NCBI GenBank assembly: GCA_020441665.1
Contig: JAGRLT010000050.1
Span: 1 to 51,652, forward strand
Length of the DNA stretch: 51,652 bases
Source of the DNA: Nitratireductor sp.
GTDB taxonomy: Bacteria > Pseudomonadota > Alphaproteobacteria > Rhizobiales > Rhizobiaceae
Reading direction: 5' to 3'
Shown here: one piece after another, positions 16,766 through 25,424 of the stretch
Layout: each line of letters opens with the position of its first letter
How positions within the stretch are numbered: position 1 is the first letter of the stretch
Made by a program: the position numbers and the translations under genes
Notes under the pieces: model-generated
What the model was told of the DNA's origin: nothing
Database searches by the model: none
What the model saw: only the letters and a program-made list of their open reading frames with translations

Positions 16766-17758
16766 ATGACGGACAACGACAACGCAATTCCGCGCGAGGG
16801 CGATCCGGCTTTCGCCAGCCGCATGTTCGGCTGGTCGATGCTGGGACTGCTGGCGGCGCTTCTGATCAACAATGTCCTGGATGTGGGTTTTGACTATCCG
16901 GGCGTCTTCGCGATCTTTCACGGCGGCGGCAGCGCGGCCTGGCTGCAGGTGGCGATATGCCTGCTCGGCCTGGCGGCGGCGGCGGCGGTCGTCCTGCGCC
17001 ATCCAAGGCGCTCGCTGCGATACGAGGCGAGCCTTATCCACGGCTTCAACCTCTACCTGGTGCGGGCGCTCTTCTGGGCGGTGCTGTTTTGCGGCGTCGT
17101 CGATGCCGTGTGCTCCTTCATGCGGGTCGAGGACCTGATCGAACCGCTGATGGGCGAGGCCGCGGCACGCAATCTCGGTCGCGCCAACTGGGTCGGGACA
17201 TGGATCCACATGCCGCTGGTGGCGCTCGGTTTCGTCGTGGCCTTGTTTACCCGCACGCTCGGCTTTGTCTGGCTGGCGCTGCTGATCGTCGTCGCCGAAC
17301 TGCTGATCGTCATCTCGCGCTTCATCTTTTCCTACGAACAGGCGCTGATGGGCGATCTGGTACGCTACTGGTATGCGGCGCTTTTCCTGTTCGCCAGCGC
17401 CTATACGCTCTACGATGACGGCCATGTGCGCGTCGACATTCTCTATGCCTCCTTCAGGCGGCGCAGCAAGGGCGTCGTCAACGCGGTCGGCACCGTCCTG
17501 CTCGGCATGGCGACCTGCTGGGTCATCCTGGGCATCGGCTTCAATGGCAAGCAGTCGATCGTCAATGCGCCGGTGGTCAATTTCGAGGTGTCGCAGGCCG
17601 GCCCCTTCGGCATGTTCACCAAATACCAGATGGCGGCCTTCATCGCGCTCTTTGCCATCACCATGCTGATCGAATTCGTCAGCTACTTTTTCGACGCGGT
17701 TGCCGACAAGCGCGGCGAGCCCGGCCATCGCGAGACCGATGCCGCTGCGGCGCACTAG
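16766..17758 (+). CDS. dctQ: TRAP transporter small permease (DctQ), long form
   Basis: A 330-residue membrane protein with about eight hydrophobic segments (MFGWSMLGLLAALLI, WLQVAICLLGLAAAAAVVL, LVRALFWAVLFCGVVDAVC and others). The standard DctQ has four segments in 160-200 residues, recognisable here in the second half: WYAALFLFASAYTLYDDGHV followed by RVDILYASFRRRSKG. The extra N-terminal ~170 residues are also hydrophobic. GGAGGG precedes the ATG. The dctM gene follows 18 bases after the stop. The long form is one I associate with TakP-type systems. Confidence 0.85.
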   Translation: MTDNDNAIPREGDPAFASRMFGWSMLGLLAALLINNVLDVGFDYPGVFAIFHGGGSAAWLQVAICLLGLAAAAAVVLRHPRRSLRYEASLIHGFNLYLVRALFWAVLFCGVVDAVCSFMRVEDLIEPLMGEAAARNLGRANWVGTWIHMPLVALGFVVALFTRTLGFVWLALLIVVAELLIVISRFIFSYEQALMGDLVRYWYAALFLFASAYTLYDDGHVRVDILYASFRRRSKGVVNAVGTVLLGMATCWVILGIGFNGKQSIVNAPVVNFEVSQAGPFGMFTKYQMAAFIALFAITMLIEFVSYFFDAVADKRGEPGHRETDAAAAH

Positions 17759-17776
17759 ATAACGGGACGCGGAGAC

Positions 17777-20431
17777 ATGGAACTTTACTTTCTTGCGTTG
17801 CTGATCCTGACCATGGCCGTAGCACTCGGCTCGGGCTATCCGGTGGCCTTTGCGCTTCCCGGTGCGGCGATCATCACCATCACCATCGCAGCCGTCACCG
17901 GCTGGCTCTTTGCCGGCAACACGGATGCGTTCTTTCACACGGGCGGGCCGCAGCAATGGCTGTCGGCGGGCGTCACCAACCTGCGAGGGGTCTATTGGGA
18001 GGTCGAGCGCGACACGCTGATCGCGATTCCGCTCTTCATCTTCATGGGCATCACGCTGCAGCGCTCGAAGATCGCCGAGGACCTGCTGGTCACCATGGCG
18101 CAGCTTTTCGGCCCCGTGCCGGGCGGGCTCGGCATTTCGGTCGTTTTCGTCGGCGCGCTGCTTGCCGCCACCACCGGCATTGTTGGCGCGACGGTCGTCG
18201 CCATGGGGCTGATCTCGCTGCCGGCCATGCTGCGCAACAAGTATTCGCCGTCGCTTGCCACCGGAACGATCGCCGCCTCCGGCACGCTGGGCCAGATCAT
18301 TCCGCCGTCGATCGTCCTGATCATTCTCGCCGACCAGCTCGCCTCGGCGGTCGACCAGGCCGGAACGGCGCGCAAGGCGCTGTTCCGGGCAACCACCGGC
18401 GAAGCCAACATGCCGTCGGCCTTCGACGTGATATCGACCAGCGCCGGCGAGATGTTTCTCGGAGCGTTCATCCCGGGCCTGGTGCTCGTTGCGCTCTACA
18501 TGATCTACATTCTCATCTATGCGCTGATCAAACCCTCGGTGGCTCCGGCGGTTCACTACGGCGGCAAGTTCGATGTCGCGTTCTGGCGCAAGGTGTTTCT
18601 GACGCTGGTTCCGCCGCTGACCCTGATCTTCCTGGTGCTGGGTTCGATCATTGCCGGTGTCGCCACGGTCAACCAGGCCGGTGCCATCGGGGCGGCCGGC
18701 GCGCTGGTCATGGCCGGCTACAGGCTCAGCGATTTCGGCCGCTGGACCTATGCGCCCGCCATCCTGGCGCTGATCGGGCTCGGCATTCTCGCCGTGGCGA
18801 TCAGCAATTTCGAGATGAACCTGAAATCGATCGACACGACGGCCGACTGGCTGGGCATTCAGCTTGGCATACTCGGTACGATCGTGCTGTCGGCCGCCAT
18901 CATCTGGAGCGGCTGGCGGGCCTGGAAGGTCGATGACACGCTTTCCGGCATCATGCTGGAAACGGCGAAGACGACCGCGCTCGTCTTCATCATCCTGCTG
19001 GGCGCCGCCATGCTGACGGCTGCCTTCCGCGCCTTTGGCGGCGAGGATCTGGTGCGCGATTTCCTCAACTCGATGCCGGGCGGGTTCTGGGCCAAGTTCA
19101 TCATCGTCATGACGGTGATCTTCGTTCTCGGCTTCTTCCTCGATTTCATCGAGATCGCCGTGGTGGTGGTGCCGATCGTTGCCCCCATCCTGCTCGCCGA
19201 CCCGTCGGCCAATGTCACCGCGGTGTGGCTCGGCGTGATGATCGGCCTCAACATCCAGACCTCGTTCCTGACGCCGCCCTTCGGCTTTGCGCTGTTCTAT
19301 CTGCGCGGCGTCGCGCCGGCCACGGTCAAGACGATCCAGATGTACAAGGGCGTCGTCGCCTTCATCGCGCTGCAGCTTCTGGCGCTGGCGATCGTCGGCT
19401 ACTATCCGCCGCTGGTAAACTACCTGCCGACGCGGGTCTCGCTGCTGGCGGAAACCGCTCCGCCGCCGCGCAATCCCAAACTGCAATATTGCGTCGAACA
19501 GTTTGTCGCCGGCGAATTTGCCGAGAACGGCGATGCGATCGAAGCAGCCCACCAGCAGGCGGCGGCGCTCGACCTTTCCGCCCTGCCGAAGGAATTGCAG
19601 GACAAGTTCGCCAAGGGTGTCAAGGCGGCGGCGATGGCCGACGACCTGCTTGGCGAGGCGGCTTCGGCCCGCAAGGCCATCGACGACGCATCACCGGCCT
19701 ATCGCGTGGTGCATGACCGGGTGCGCGACATCGAGCGGGCGATGGGCGACCTCGATGAGGAGATCGCCGCGCTGCGCGTCACCATCAGCAGGTCGCAGGG
19801 CGAGGAAAACGCGGCGAGCCGCGAACGGCTCGGCGAGCGCGTCGCGGCGTTGGAGGCGGAGAAGGAAACGCTGAAGGCGGAAATTCCCGCCGACTGGAAC
19901 GATACCTACAAGGCCTACAAATCGCTGATCCAGGCCGAGGACAAGGCGCTCAACCAGTATCGGCGCAATTCCGATTCGGCTTACGGTGACGTGAGGGACG
20001 TGTTCGCCGCGGTTTCCGGCAGCAGCGCCTATCTCGAACTCGAGGGCGACCTGAAAGCGGCAACGGGCCGCCTCGAAACCGATGCGCCGGCCGATCTGGT
20101 GGCGCAACTCGAGCAGCTCGGCGACAGGTTCGGCGAGATCGATGGCGCCAGCAAGATCCGCTCGGCGATCAGCAAGGCGCGGCGGGAACTCGAAAAGGAC
20201 AATGCCGACAAGGCGAAGGTCGCAACCGCCCTGGCGGAAGCGATGACGCTCTATGACGAGCAGAAGGGCTGGCGCTCCGGTGCCGGCGCGGTTCTGCCGG
20301 CGATCGCGCGCTATGAGGAGACGATCCGCTATCCGATCGGCATCCGCACGCTTGACCGGATGCCGCGCGAGGTGGCGCTCGAGGTTGCCGCCTGCAGCGC
20401 GCATCATCGCGACATTTCGCTCAACTTCTAG
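17777..20431 (+). CDS. dctM: TRAP transporter large permease (DctM) with C-terminal coiled-coil extension
   Basis: An 884-residue protein, about twice the usual ~430. Residues ~1-550 form the multi-spanning permease (GYPVAFALPGAAIITITIA, FIFMGITLQRSKIAEDLLVT, GTLGQIIPPSIVLIILADQL, LNIQTSFLTPPFGFALFYLR). The remaining ~325 residues are hydrophilic and rich in Ala, Glu, Lys and Arg, with heptad-like stretches at ~645-704 and ~753-830 that predict coiled coil. One continuous frame runs through both parts with no start or stop at the junction. The extension may regulate or oligomerise the transporter; its side of the membrane cannot be told by eye. A strong terminator follows. Confidence 0.88.
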   Translation: MELYFLALLILTMAVALGSGYPVAFALPGAAIITITIAAVTGWLFAGNTDAFFHTGGPQQWLSAGVTNLRGVYWEVERDTLIAIPLFIFMGITLQRSKIAEDLLVTMAQLFGPVPGGLGISVVFVGALLAATTGIVGATVVAMGLISLPAMLRNKYSPSLATGTIAASGTLGQIIPPSIVLIILADQLASAVDQAGTARKALFRATTGEANMPSAFDVISTSAGEMFLGAFIPGLVLVALYMIYILIYALIKPSVAPAVHYGGKFDVAFWRKVFLTLVPPLTLIFLVLGSIIAGVATVNQAGAIGAAGALVMAGYRLSDFGRWTYAPAILALIGLGILAVAISNFEMNLKSIDTTADWLGIQLGILGTIVLSAAIIWSGWRAWKVDDTLSGIMLETAKTTALVFIILLGAAMLTAAFRAFGGEDLVRDFLNSMPGGFWAKFIIVMTVIFVLGFFLDFIEIAVVVVPIVAPILLADPSANVTAVWLGVMIGLNIQTSFLTPPFGFALFYLRGVAPATVKTIQMYKGVVAFIALQLLALAIVGYYPPLVNYLPTRVSLLAETAPPPRNPKLQYCVEQFVAGEFAENGDAIEAAHQQAAALDLSALPKELQDKFAKGVKAAAMADDLLGEAASARKAIDDASPAYRVVHDRVRDIERAMGDLDEEIAALRVTISRSQGEENAASRERLGERVAALEAEKETLKAEIPADWNDTYKAYKSLIQAEDKALNQYRRNSDSAYGDVRDVFAAVSGSSAYLELEGDLKAATGRLETDAPADLVAQLEQLGDRFGEIDGASKIRSAISKARRELEKDNADKAKVATALAEAMTLYDEQKGWRSGAGAVLPAIARYEETIRYPIGIRTLDRMPREVALEVAACSAHHRDISLNF

Positions 20432-20452
20432 CGGCGTGATCGGAATCAATCC

Positions 20453-20490
20453 TGGCGGCGGAGAAACATCTCCGCCGCCATTTGATTTTT
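20453..20490 (+). terminator. Rho-independent terminator of the TRAP operon
   Basis: A perfect 11-bp stem (TGGCGGCGGAG at 20453-20463 with its complement at 20470-20480) encloses a 6-base loop and is followed by TTTGATTTTT. It closes dctPQM and separates it from hemH. Confidence 0.88.
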
Positions 20491-20547
20491 CCGGGCAGGC
20501 AGCTATTTCACTGGGCGGTCGCCAATTGCTCAACCACAGGACCTTGC

Positions 20548-21618
20548 ATGAAAAAATCGACAGCAGGAAAGAACGCGACCGGTGCGCCGGCCGGCCAGGG
20601 TCCGCTGCCGGAAGGCCATCCCGCGATCGCCATCGGCAAGGTCGGCGTCCTGCTGGTCAATCTGGGTACGCCGGACGGGCACGACCCCAAGAACATGCGC
20701 AAATATCTGGCCGAATTCCTGTCCGATGCGCGGGTCATCGAATGGCCGAAGCTCCTGTGGTATCCGATCCTCTACGGCATCGTGCTCAATACGCGGCCGA
20801 AGAAATCGGGCGCTGCCTATGCCTCGATCTGGAACCGGGAGCGGGACGAATCGCCGCTGCGCACCATCACCCGCTCGCAGAGCGACATGCTTGCGGCAGC
20901 CCTGTCCGGCCATGACCATGTGATCGTCGACTGGGGCATGCGCTACGGCAATCCGTCGATTGCCTCCCGCATGGCGGCGCTGCGCGAACAGGGCTGCGAG
21001 CGCATTCTCGTCTTCCCGCTCTATCCGCAATATTCGGCAACGACCACGGCGACGGTCAACGACAAGGTGTTCGAATACCTTTCCGCGCTGCGCGCCATGC
21101 CGGCGGTCCGCACCGTGCCGCCCTATCACGACGATCCGGCCTATATCGATGCCCTGGCGCGCTCGATCGAGAAGCATCTCGCCACGCTCGACTTCGCGCC
21201 GGAACGGGTGATCGCCTCCTATCACGGCATCCCGCAAAGCTATTTTCAGAACGGCGATCCCTATCATTGCCATTGCCGGAAGACGTCGCGGCTTATGGAA
21301 GAGCGGCTCGGCTGGGAGAAGGGCCGGCTGATGACGGCGTTCCAGTCGCGCTTCGGGCCGGAGGAATGGCTTCAGCCCTATACCGACAAGACGATCGAGC
21401 AATTGGCGCGGGACGGGGTGAAGAACATCGCCGTGCTCAATCCGGGCTTCGTTGCCGATTGTCTCGAGACGCTGGAGGAGATCGCGGTGGAGGGCGCGGA
21501 AACCTTCCACGCGCATGGCGGCGAGAAGTTCAGCCATATTCCCTGCCTCAACGACAGCGCGGAAGGCATGGCGGTAATCGAAACGATCGTGCGGCGCGAA
21601 CTGGGCGGCTGGCTGTAG
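20548..21618 (+). CDS. hemH: Ferrochelatase
   Basis: A 356-residue ferrochelatase that inserts Fe(II) into protoporphyrin IX, the last step of heme synthesis. Landmarks are VGVLLVNLGTPDGHDPKNMR, VDWGMRYGNPSI, LVFPLYPQYSATTTATVND, and the metal-site His (about residue 226) in IASYHGIPQSYF, then the Cys/His-containing PYHCHCRKTSRLM and CLNDSAEGM. Start 20548 has ACAGG upstream and gives the usual length; the N-terminal ~30 residues are poorly conserved. It stands alone between the TRAP operon and the SPFH/NfeD pair. Confidence 0.95.
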   Translation: MKKSTAGKNATGAPAGQGPLPEGHPAIAIGKVGVLLVNLGTPDGHDPKNMRKYLAEFLSDARVIEWPKLLWYPILYGIVLNTRPKKSGAAYASIWNRERDESPLRTITRSQSDMLAAALSGHDHVIVDWGMRYGNPSIASRMAALREQGCERILVFPLYPQYSATTTATVNDKVFEYLSALRAMPAVRTVPPYHDDPAYIDALARSIEKHLATLDFAPERVIASYHGIPQSYFQNGDPYHCHCRKTSRLMEERLGWEKGRLMTAFQSRFGPEEWLQPYTDKTIEQLARDGVKNIAVLNPGFVADCLETLEEIAVEGAETFHAHGGEKFSHIPCLNDSAEGMAVIETIVRRELGGWL

Positions 21619-21761
21619 TTTTCGTATCTCCCCGTTTTGTTAAGCATGGTTGCGGGCGGCGGCGGTTTTCTTTGTAACGGTGCCGCCAAATTCCTATATC
21701 TATGGCCGTTGAGGGCGCCGCGCGAATCGGTTCGTGCTTGTTTTGAAATGGGAGAACTGCG

Positions 21762-22793
21762 ATGCCGGGACTGATGGGTTTCGACATTTGGGTGATCGCC
21801 GCGGCGATCGTTCTGATTGTAATTCTGATTGCCGGCGTCAAGACGGTGCCGCAGGGATACAACTATACGGTGGAGCGGTTCGGCCGCTATACGGGCACGC
21901 TCAAGCCGGGGCTCAACCTCATCGTTCCGATCGTCGACAAGATCGGCGCCAAGATGAACATGATGGAGCAGGTGCTCGACGTTCCGACCCAGGAAGTCAT
22001 CACCCGCGACAACGCCACGGTCAGCGCCGACGGCGTCGCCTTCTATCAGGTGCTCGATGCGGCGCGCGCGGCCTATGAGGTGCGCGGGCTCGAAAACGCC
22101 ATTCTCAACCTCACCATGACCAATATCCGCTCGGTGATGGGCTCGATGGATCTCGACGAATTGCTGTCGAAGCGCGATGAGATCAACGAGCGCCTGTTGC
22201 GGGTGGTCGATGAGGCGGCCTCGCCCTGGGGCGTCAAGATGACCCGGATCGAGATCAAGGACATCGAGCCGCCGGCCGATCTGGTGGCCGCCATGGGCCG
22301 GCAGATGAAGGCCGAGCGCGACAAGCGCGCCAACATTCTCGAAGCCGAAGGCATGCGCCAGTCGCAGATTCTCAAGGCGGAAGGCGAAAAGCAGTCGCAG
22401 ATTCTCAAGGCCGAGGGCGAGCGCGAAGCCGCCTTCCGGGAGGCAGAGGCCCGCGAGCGCCTGGCCGAGGCCGAAGCCAAGGCGACAGCCATGGTGTCGG
22501 AAGCCATCGCCAAGGGCGATATCCAGGCGATCAACTATTTCATCGCGCAGAAATATGTCGAGGCACTGGGCGATATCGCCTCGGCCGACAATCAGAAGGT
22601 GCTGATGCTGCCGATGGAGGCGACCAGCCTGCTTGGCGCGCTGGGCGGGATCGGCGAGATTTCCAAGGAAGTGTTCGGCCGCGATGGCGGCGGTTCGAAA
22701 TCGCGCACGGTGAGCGCGAACCGCAAGGCCGACACGGTTTCTGCCCGGGCGAAGCCGCCGGTCAATCCGTGGGAGACGGGTGGCGAGGGCTGA
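21762..22793 (+). CDS. SPFH/prohibitin-domain membrane protein (stomatin/QmcA-like)
   Basis: A 343-residue protein with one N-terminal membrane segment ([18 protein letters not shown]) followed by the band-7/SPFH domain ([58 protein letters not shown]). Residues ~185-245 form a coiled coil with Ala/Glu-rich repeats including two copies of SQILKAEGE. Such proteins scaffold membrane microdomains and associate with proteases such as FtsH. The next gene is the NfeD-family partner, the standard SPFH-NfeD arrangement. GGGAGAA lies upstream of the ATG. Confidence 0.92.
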   Translation: MPGLMGFDIWVIAAAIVLIVILIAGVKTVPQGYNYTVERFGRYTGTLKPGLNLIVPIVDKIGAKMNMMEQVLDVPTQEVITRDNATVSADGVAFYQVLDAARAAYEVRGLENAILNLTMTNIRSVMGSMDLDELLSKRDEINERLLRVVDEAASPWGVKMTRIEIKDIEPPADLVAAMGRQMKAERDKRANILEAEGMRQSQILKAEGEKQSQILKAEGEREAAFREAEARERLAEAEAKATAMVSEAIAKGDIQAINYFIAQKYVEALGDIASADNQKVLMLPMEATSLLGALGGIGEISKEVFGRDGGGSKSRTVSANRKADTVSARAKPPVNPWETGGEG

Positions 22794-22827
22794 CGCTCTC
22801 CCGGCAGCAACGGAAAGGTAGACGGCG

Positions 22828-23298
22828 ATGATCCTGCATATGGTCAATTCCCTGGGCGGCTGGGCATGGTGGGTGCTCGGCGCGCTGCTGATCGGCATCG
22901 AGGTGATGGCGCCGGGATCGTTCTTCATCTGGCTCGGGCTCGCGGCCTTCGTGGTTGGCACGGTCAGCCTTGTCGTCGGGCCGGAAGCCGCCTTCTGGGG
23001 CTGGCAGATACAGGTCTTCGCCTTTGCCGCTTTGTCGCTGCTGATCGCCTTCGGCGGCCGCCGCCTGATGCATCGCCATGGCTGGGACAGGAGCGAGGCG
23101 CCCGATCTCAACGATCGCGGCAAGCAACTGGTCGGCAAGGTGGCGGTGCTGACCCAGCCGATCGCCGGCGGCAATGGGCGGGCGCGCATCGGGGATACGA
23201 CCTGGCGGGTCGCCGGCCCCGATCTGCCGGAAGGGGCGCGGGTCCGGGTGACGGGCGCCAAGGCCGAAACGCTTGAGGTGGAAGCCGCCGACGGCTGA
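22828..23298 (+). CDS. NfeD-family membrane protein
   Basis: A 156-residue protein of the short NfeD type: about three to four N-terminal hydrophobic segments (WWVLGALLIGIEVMAPGSFF, LAAFVVGTVSLVVG, FAALSLLIAFGG) and a C-terminal soluble OB-fold domain (KVAVLTQPIAGGNGRARIGD, TWRVAGPDLPEGARVRVTG). NfeD proteins pair with the SPFH protein encoded 34 bases upstream and are thought to organise it. It ends 23 bases before the convergent galE. Confidence 0.9.
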   Translation: MILHMVNSLGGWAWWVLGALLIGIEVMAPGSFFIWLGLAAFVVGTVSLVVGPEAAFWGWQIQVFAFAALSLLIAFGGRRLMHRHGWDRSEAPDLNDRGKQLVGKVAVLTQPIAGGNGRARIGDTTWRVAGPDLPEGARVRVTGAKAETLEVEAADG

Positions 23299-23321
23299 AC
23301 TGCCGCCTTTTGCCGATCGCC

Positions 23322-24317
23322 TCAGGCCGATTTGCGGCGGTTCTGCAACACCTCTTCCCAGGCCAGCGCATCGGTGATGATCTTGTCGAGGCTGTCATGC
23401 CTGGGCTGCCAGGAAAGGCGCGAGGTCAGCCGGTGGGAATTGGCGGTGAGCGCGGCGATGTCGCCGGGGCGGCGCGGCTCGATCACCACGGGGAAGTCGT
23501 TGCCGCTGATGCGCTTGACCGCCTGGATCACCTCCCTGACCGAATAGCCGCGCGAATAGCCGCAATTGGCGGTGAATTTCAGCCCGCCCTGGCGCAGGAA
23601 TTCGAGCGCCGCATAATGGGCGCCGACCAGGTCGCTGACATGGATGAAATCTCGTACGCACGTGCCGTCGGGCGTGTCGTAATCGTCGCCGAAGATCGCC
23701 ATGGCGGGTCGGCGCCCGAGCGCCGTCTCGCAGGCGAGCTTGATGAGATGGGTCGCGCCCTGGGTCGACTGACCGGTGCGCTGCATCGGGTCGCAGCCCG
23801 CGACGTTGAAGTAGCGCAGCATCACATAGCGCAGATCGGAGGCGAGCGCCGTATCGCGCACCATGATTTCGGTCATCAGCTTGGACGAGCCATAGGGCGA
23901 CATGGGATTGAGCACCGCATCCTCGCGGATCGGGCCGCGGGTCAGCGGTTCGCCATAGACGGCGGCGGTCGAGGAGAAGATGAACTTGTCGACGCCGCAA
24001 TGGACGACCGCTTCGAGCAGGTTGCGCGAGTTCGACGTGTTGTTGTGGTAGTATTTCAGCGGATCGTCGATCGATTCCGGCACCACGACGGAGCCGGCAA
24101 AGTGAATGACCGCGTCGACATCGTGATCGCGGATGATCTTCTCGACCAGCTTGCGGTCGCCGACATTGCCGTTGATGAACGTTGCGCGGTCGGGCACGGC
24201 CCAGTCAAATCCCGTCGACAGATTGTCGATGACGACGACGCTCTCGCCGTGATCGAGCAATTCCCAGACCATGTGACTGCCGATATATCCCGCCCCGCCG
24301 GTGACAAGAACCGTCAT
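23322..24317 (-). CDS. galE: UDP-glucose 4-epimerase
   Basis: A 331-residue extended short-chain dehydrogenase. The N-terminal TVLVTGGAGYIGSHM is the NAD-binding motif, and the catalytic pair is the Tyr and Lys in PYGSSKLM, with Ser in FSSTAAVYGE. It interconverts UDP-glucose and UDP-galactose, supplying galactose for exopolysaccharide and LPS; in rhizobia the equivalent is often called exoB. It is divergent from galU, which makes its substrate, so the two share a regulatory region of about 190 bases. Confidence 0.94.
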   Translation of the reverse strand: MTVLVTGGAGYIGSHMVWELLDHGESVVVIDNLSTGFDWAVPDRATFINGNVGDRKLVEKIIRDHDVDAVIHFAGSVVVPESIDDPLKYYHNNTSNSRNLLEAVVHCGVDKFIFSSTAAVYGEPLTRGPIREDAVLNPMSPYGSSKLMTEIMVRDTALASDLRYVMLRYFNVAGCDPMQRTGQSTQGATHLIKLACETALGRRPAMAIFGDDYDTPDGTCVRDFIHVSDLVGAHYAALEFLRQGGLKFTANCGYSRGYSVREVIQAVKRISGNDFPVVIEPRRPGDIAALTANSHRLTSRLSWQPRHDSLDKIITDALAWEEVLQNRRKSA

Positions 24318-24365
24318 TGTGAAACACCCCGTTGACGATTTGTTTGAGCTTTTGACCGATGGTAG

Positions 24366-24381
24366 CTCTAAAGGATTAGAG
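24366..24381. promoter_or_regulatory. Small inverted repeat between galE and galU
   Basis: CTCTAA (24366-24371) and TTAGAG (24376-24381) form a perfect 6-bp dyad with a 4-base spacer, about 50 bases upstream of galE and 125 upstream of galU. It is operator-like, but no partner protein is indicated. Confidence 0.3.
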
Positions 24382-24506
24382 GTCTCTCAAGGCTGCCGGT
24401 GCAATTTGACGGACCGCGTTCACCAGGCGTTAACCAAGGATTTTCGCGGGCCATGTCCCGGGGTCTGAGGGCGACGGCGCCGGTGGCGCCAACCAGTGGA
24501 AGAAGC

Positions 24507-25409
24507 ATGACCAAAGAACCCCAACCCGTCCGCAAAGCGGTCTTTCCCGTTGCGGGCCTCGGCACGCGCTTCCTGCCGGCGACCAAGGCGGTGCCGAAGG
24601 AGATGCTCACCGTGGTCGACAAGCCGGTGATCCAATATGTCGTCGACGAGGCGCGCGAGGCGGGTATCGAGCATTTCGTCTTCGTCACCGGCCGCAACAA
24701 GGCGGTCATCGAGGATCATTTCGACCAGCAGGTGGAACTCGAACAGACCCTGCGCGAGCGCGGCAAGCAGGAGGCGCTCGACATTCTGGCGGCCGGTCTG
24801 CCGGCGGCGGGACAGACGAGCTTTACCCGCCAGCAGGCGCCGCTCGGGCTTGGCCATGCGGTGTGGTGCGCGCGCGAACTCGTCGGCAACGAGCCCTTCG
24901 CCCTGTTGCTGCCCGACATGGTGATGCAGGACCAGCCGGGCTGCATGAGCCGGATGATGGAAGTCTATCGCGAGACCGGCGGCAACATCATTTCGACCGA
25001 GGCGGTCGATTGGGAAGAGACCCACAAATATGGCATCGTCGAGAAGGGCGCGGCGGCAGCCGGCGGGTTCCGCATCACCGGCATGGTCGAAAAACCCGCG
25101 CCCGGCACGGCGCCGTCCAACCTGTATATCAACGGGCGCTATATCCTGCAGCCGGAAATCTTTTCGATCCTGGAAACCCAGGCCACGGGGGCGGGCGGCG
25201 AAATCCAGTTGACCGATGCGATGCTGAAACTCGCCGAGAAGCAGGATTTCTTCGGCTTCACCTTTACCGGCCGCACCTTCGACTGCGGCTCGAAGGAAGG
25301 CTTCATCAAGGCCAATCTCGCCTATGCCATGTGGAGCCGGAAGATGGCCCGGTCGCTGGGGCCCGAACTGCGCGAACTGCTCGATTCGATCAAGCCGGTG
25401 GATGGCTGA
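24507..25409 (+). CDS. galU: UTP--glucose-1-phosphate uridylyltransferase
   Basis: A 300-residue nucleotidyltransferase making UDP-glucose from UTP and glucose 1-phosphate. The N-terminal [20 protein letters not shown] is the nucleotide-binding signature, with [24 protein letters not shown] and the later [15 protein letters not shown] and [20 protein letters not shown] 24507 is preceded by GGAAGAAG and matches the usual length. It is divergent from galE and converges on the outer-membrane barrel gene with a 15-base gap. Confidence 0.95.
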   Translation: MTKEPQPVRKAVFPVAGLGTRFLPATKAVPKEMLTVVDKPVIQYVVDEAREAGIEHFVFVTGRNKAVIEDHFDQQVELEQTLRERGKQEALDILAAGLPAAGQTSFTRQQAPLGLGHAVWCARELVGNEPFALLLPDMVMQDQPGCMSRMMEVYRETGGNIISTEAVDWEETHKYGIVEKGAAAAGGFRITGMVEKPAPGTAPSNLYINGRYILQPEIFSILETQATGAGGEIQLTDAMLKLAEKQDFFGFTFTGRTFDCGSKEGFIKANLAYAMWSRKMARSLGPELRELLDSIKPVDG

Positions 25410-25424
25410 GCGAAACTTTCCTGC

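Noticed and set aside
15701-19552. A 1283-codon open frame on the minus strand opposite dctPQM
   Set aside because: It is antisense to three clear genes, rich in Arg, Asp and His, and has no recognisable domain; GC-rich codon bias produces such shadows.
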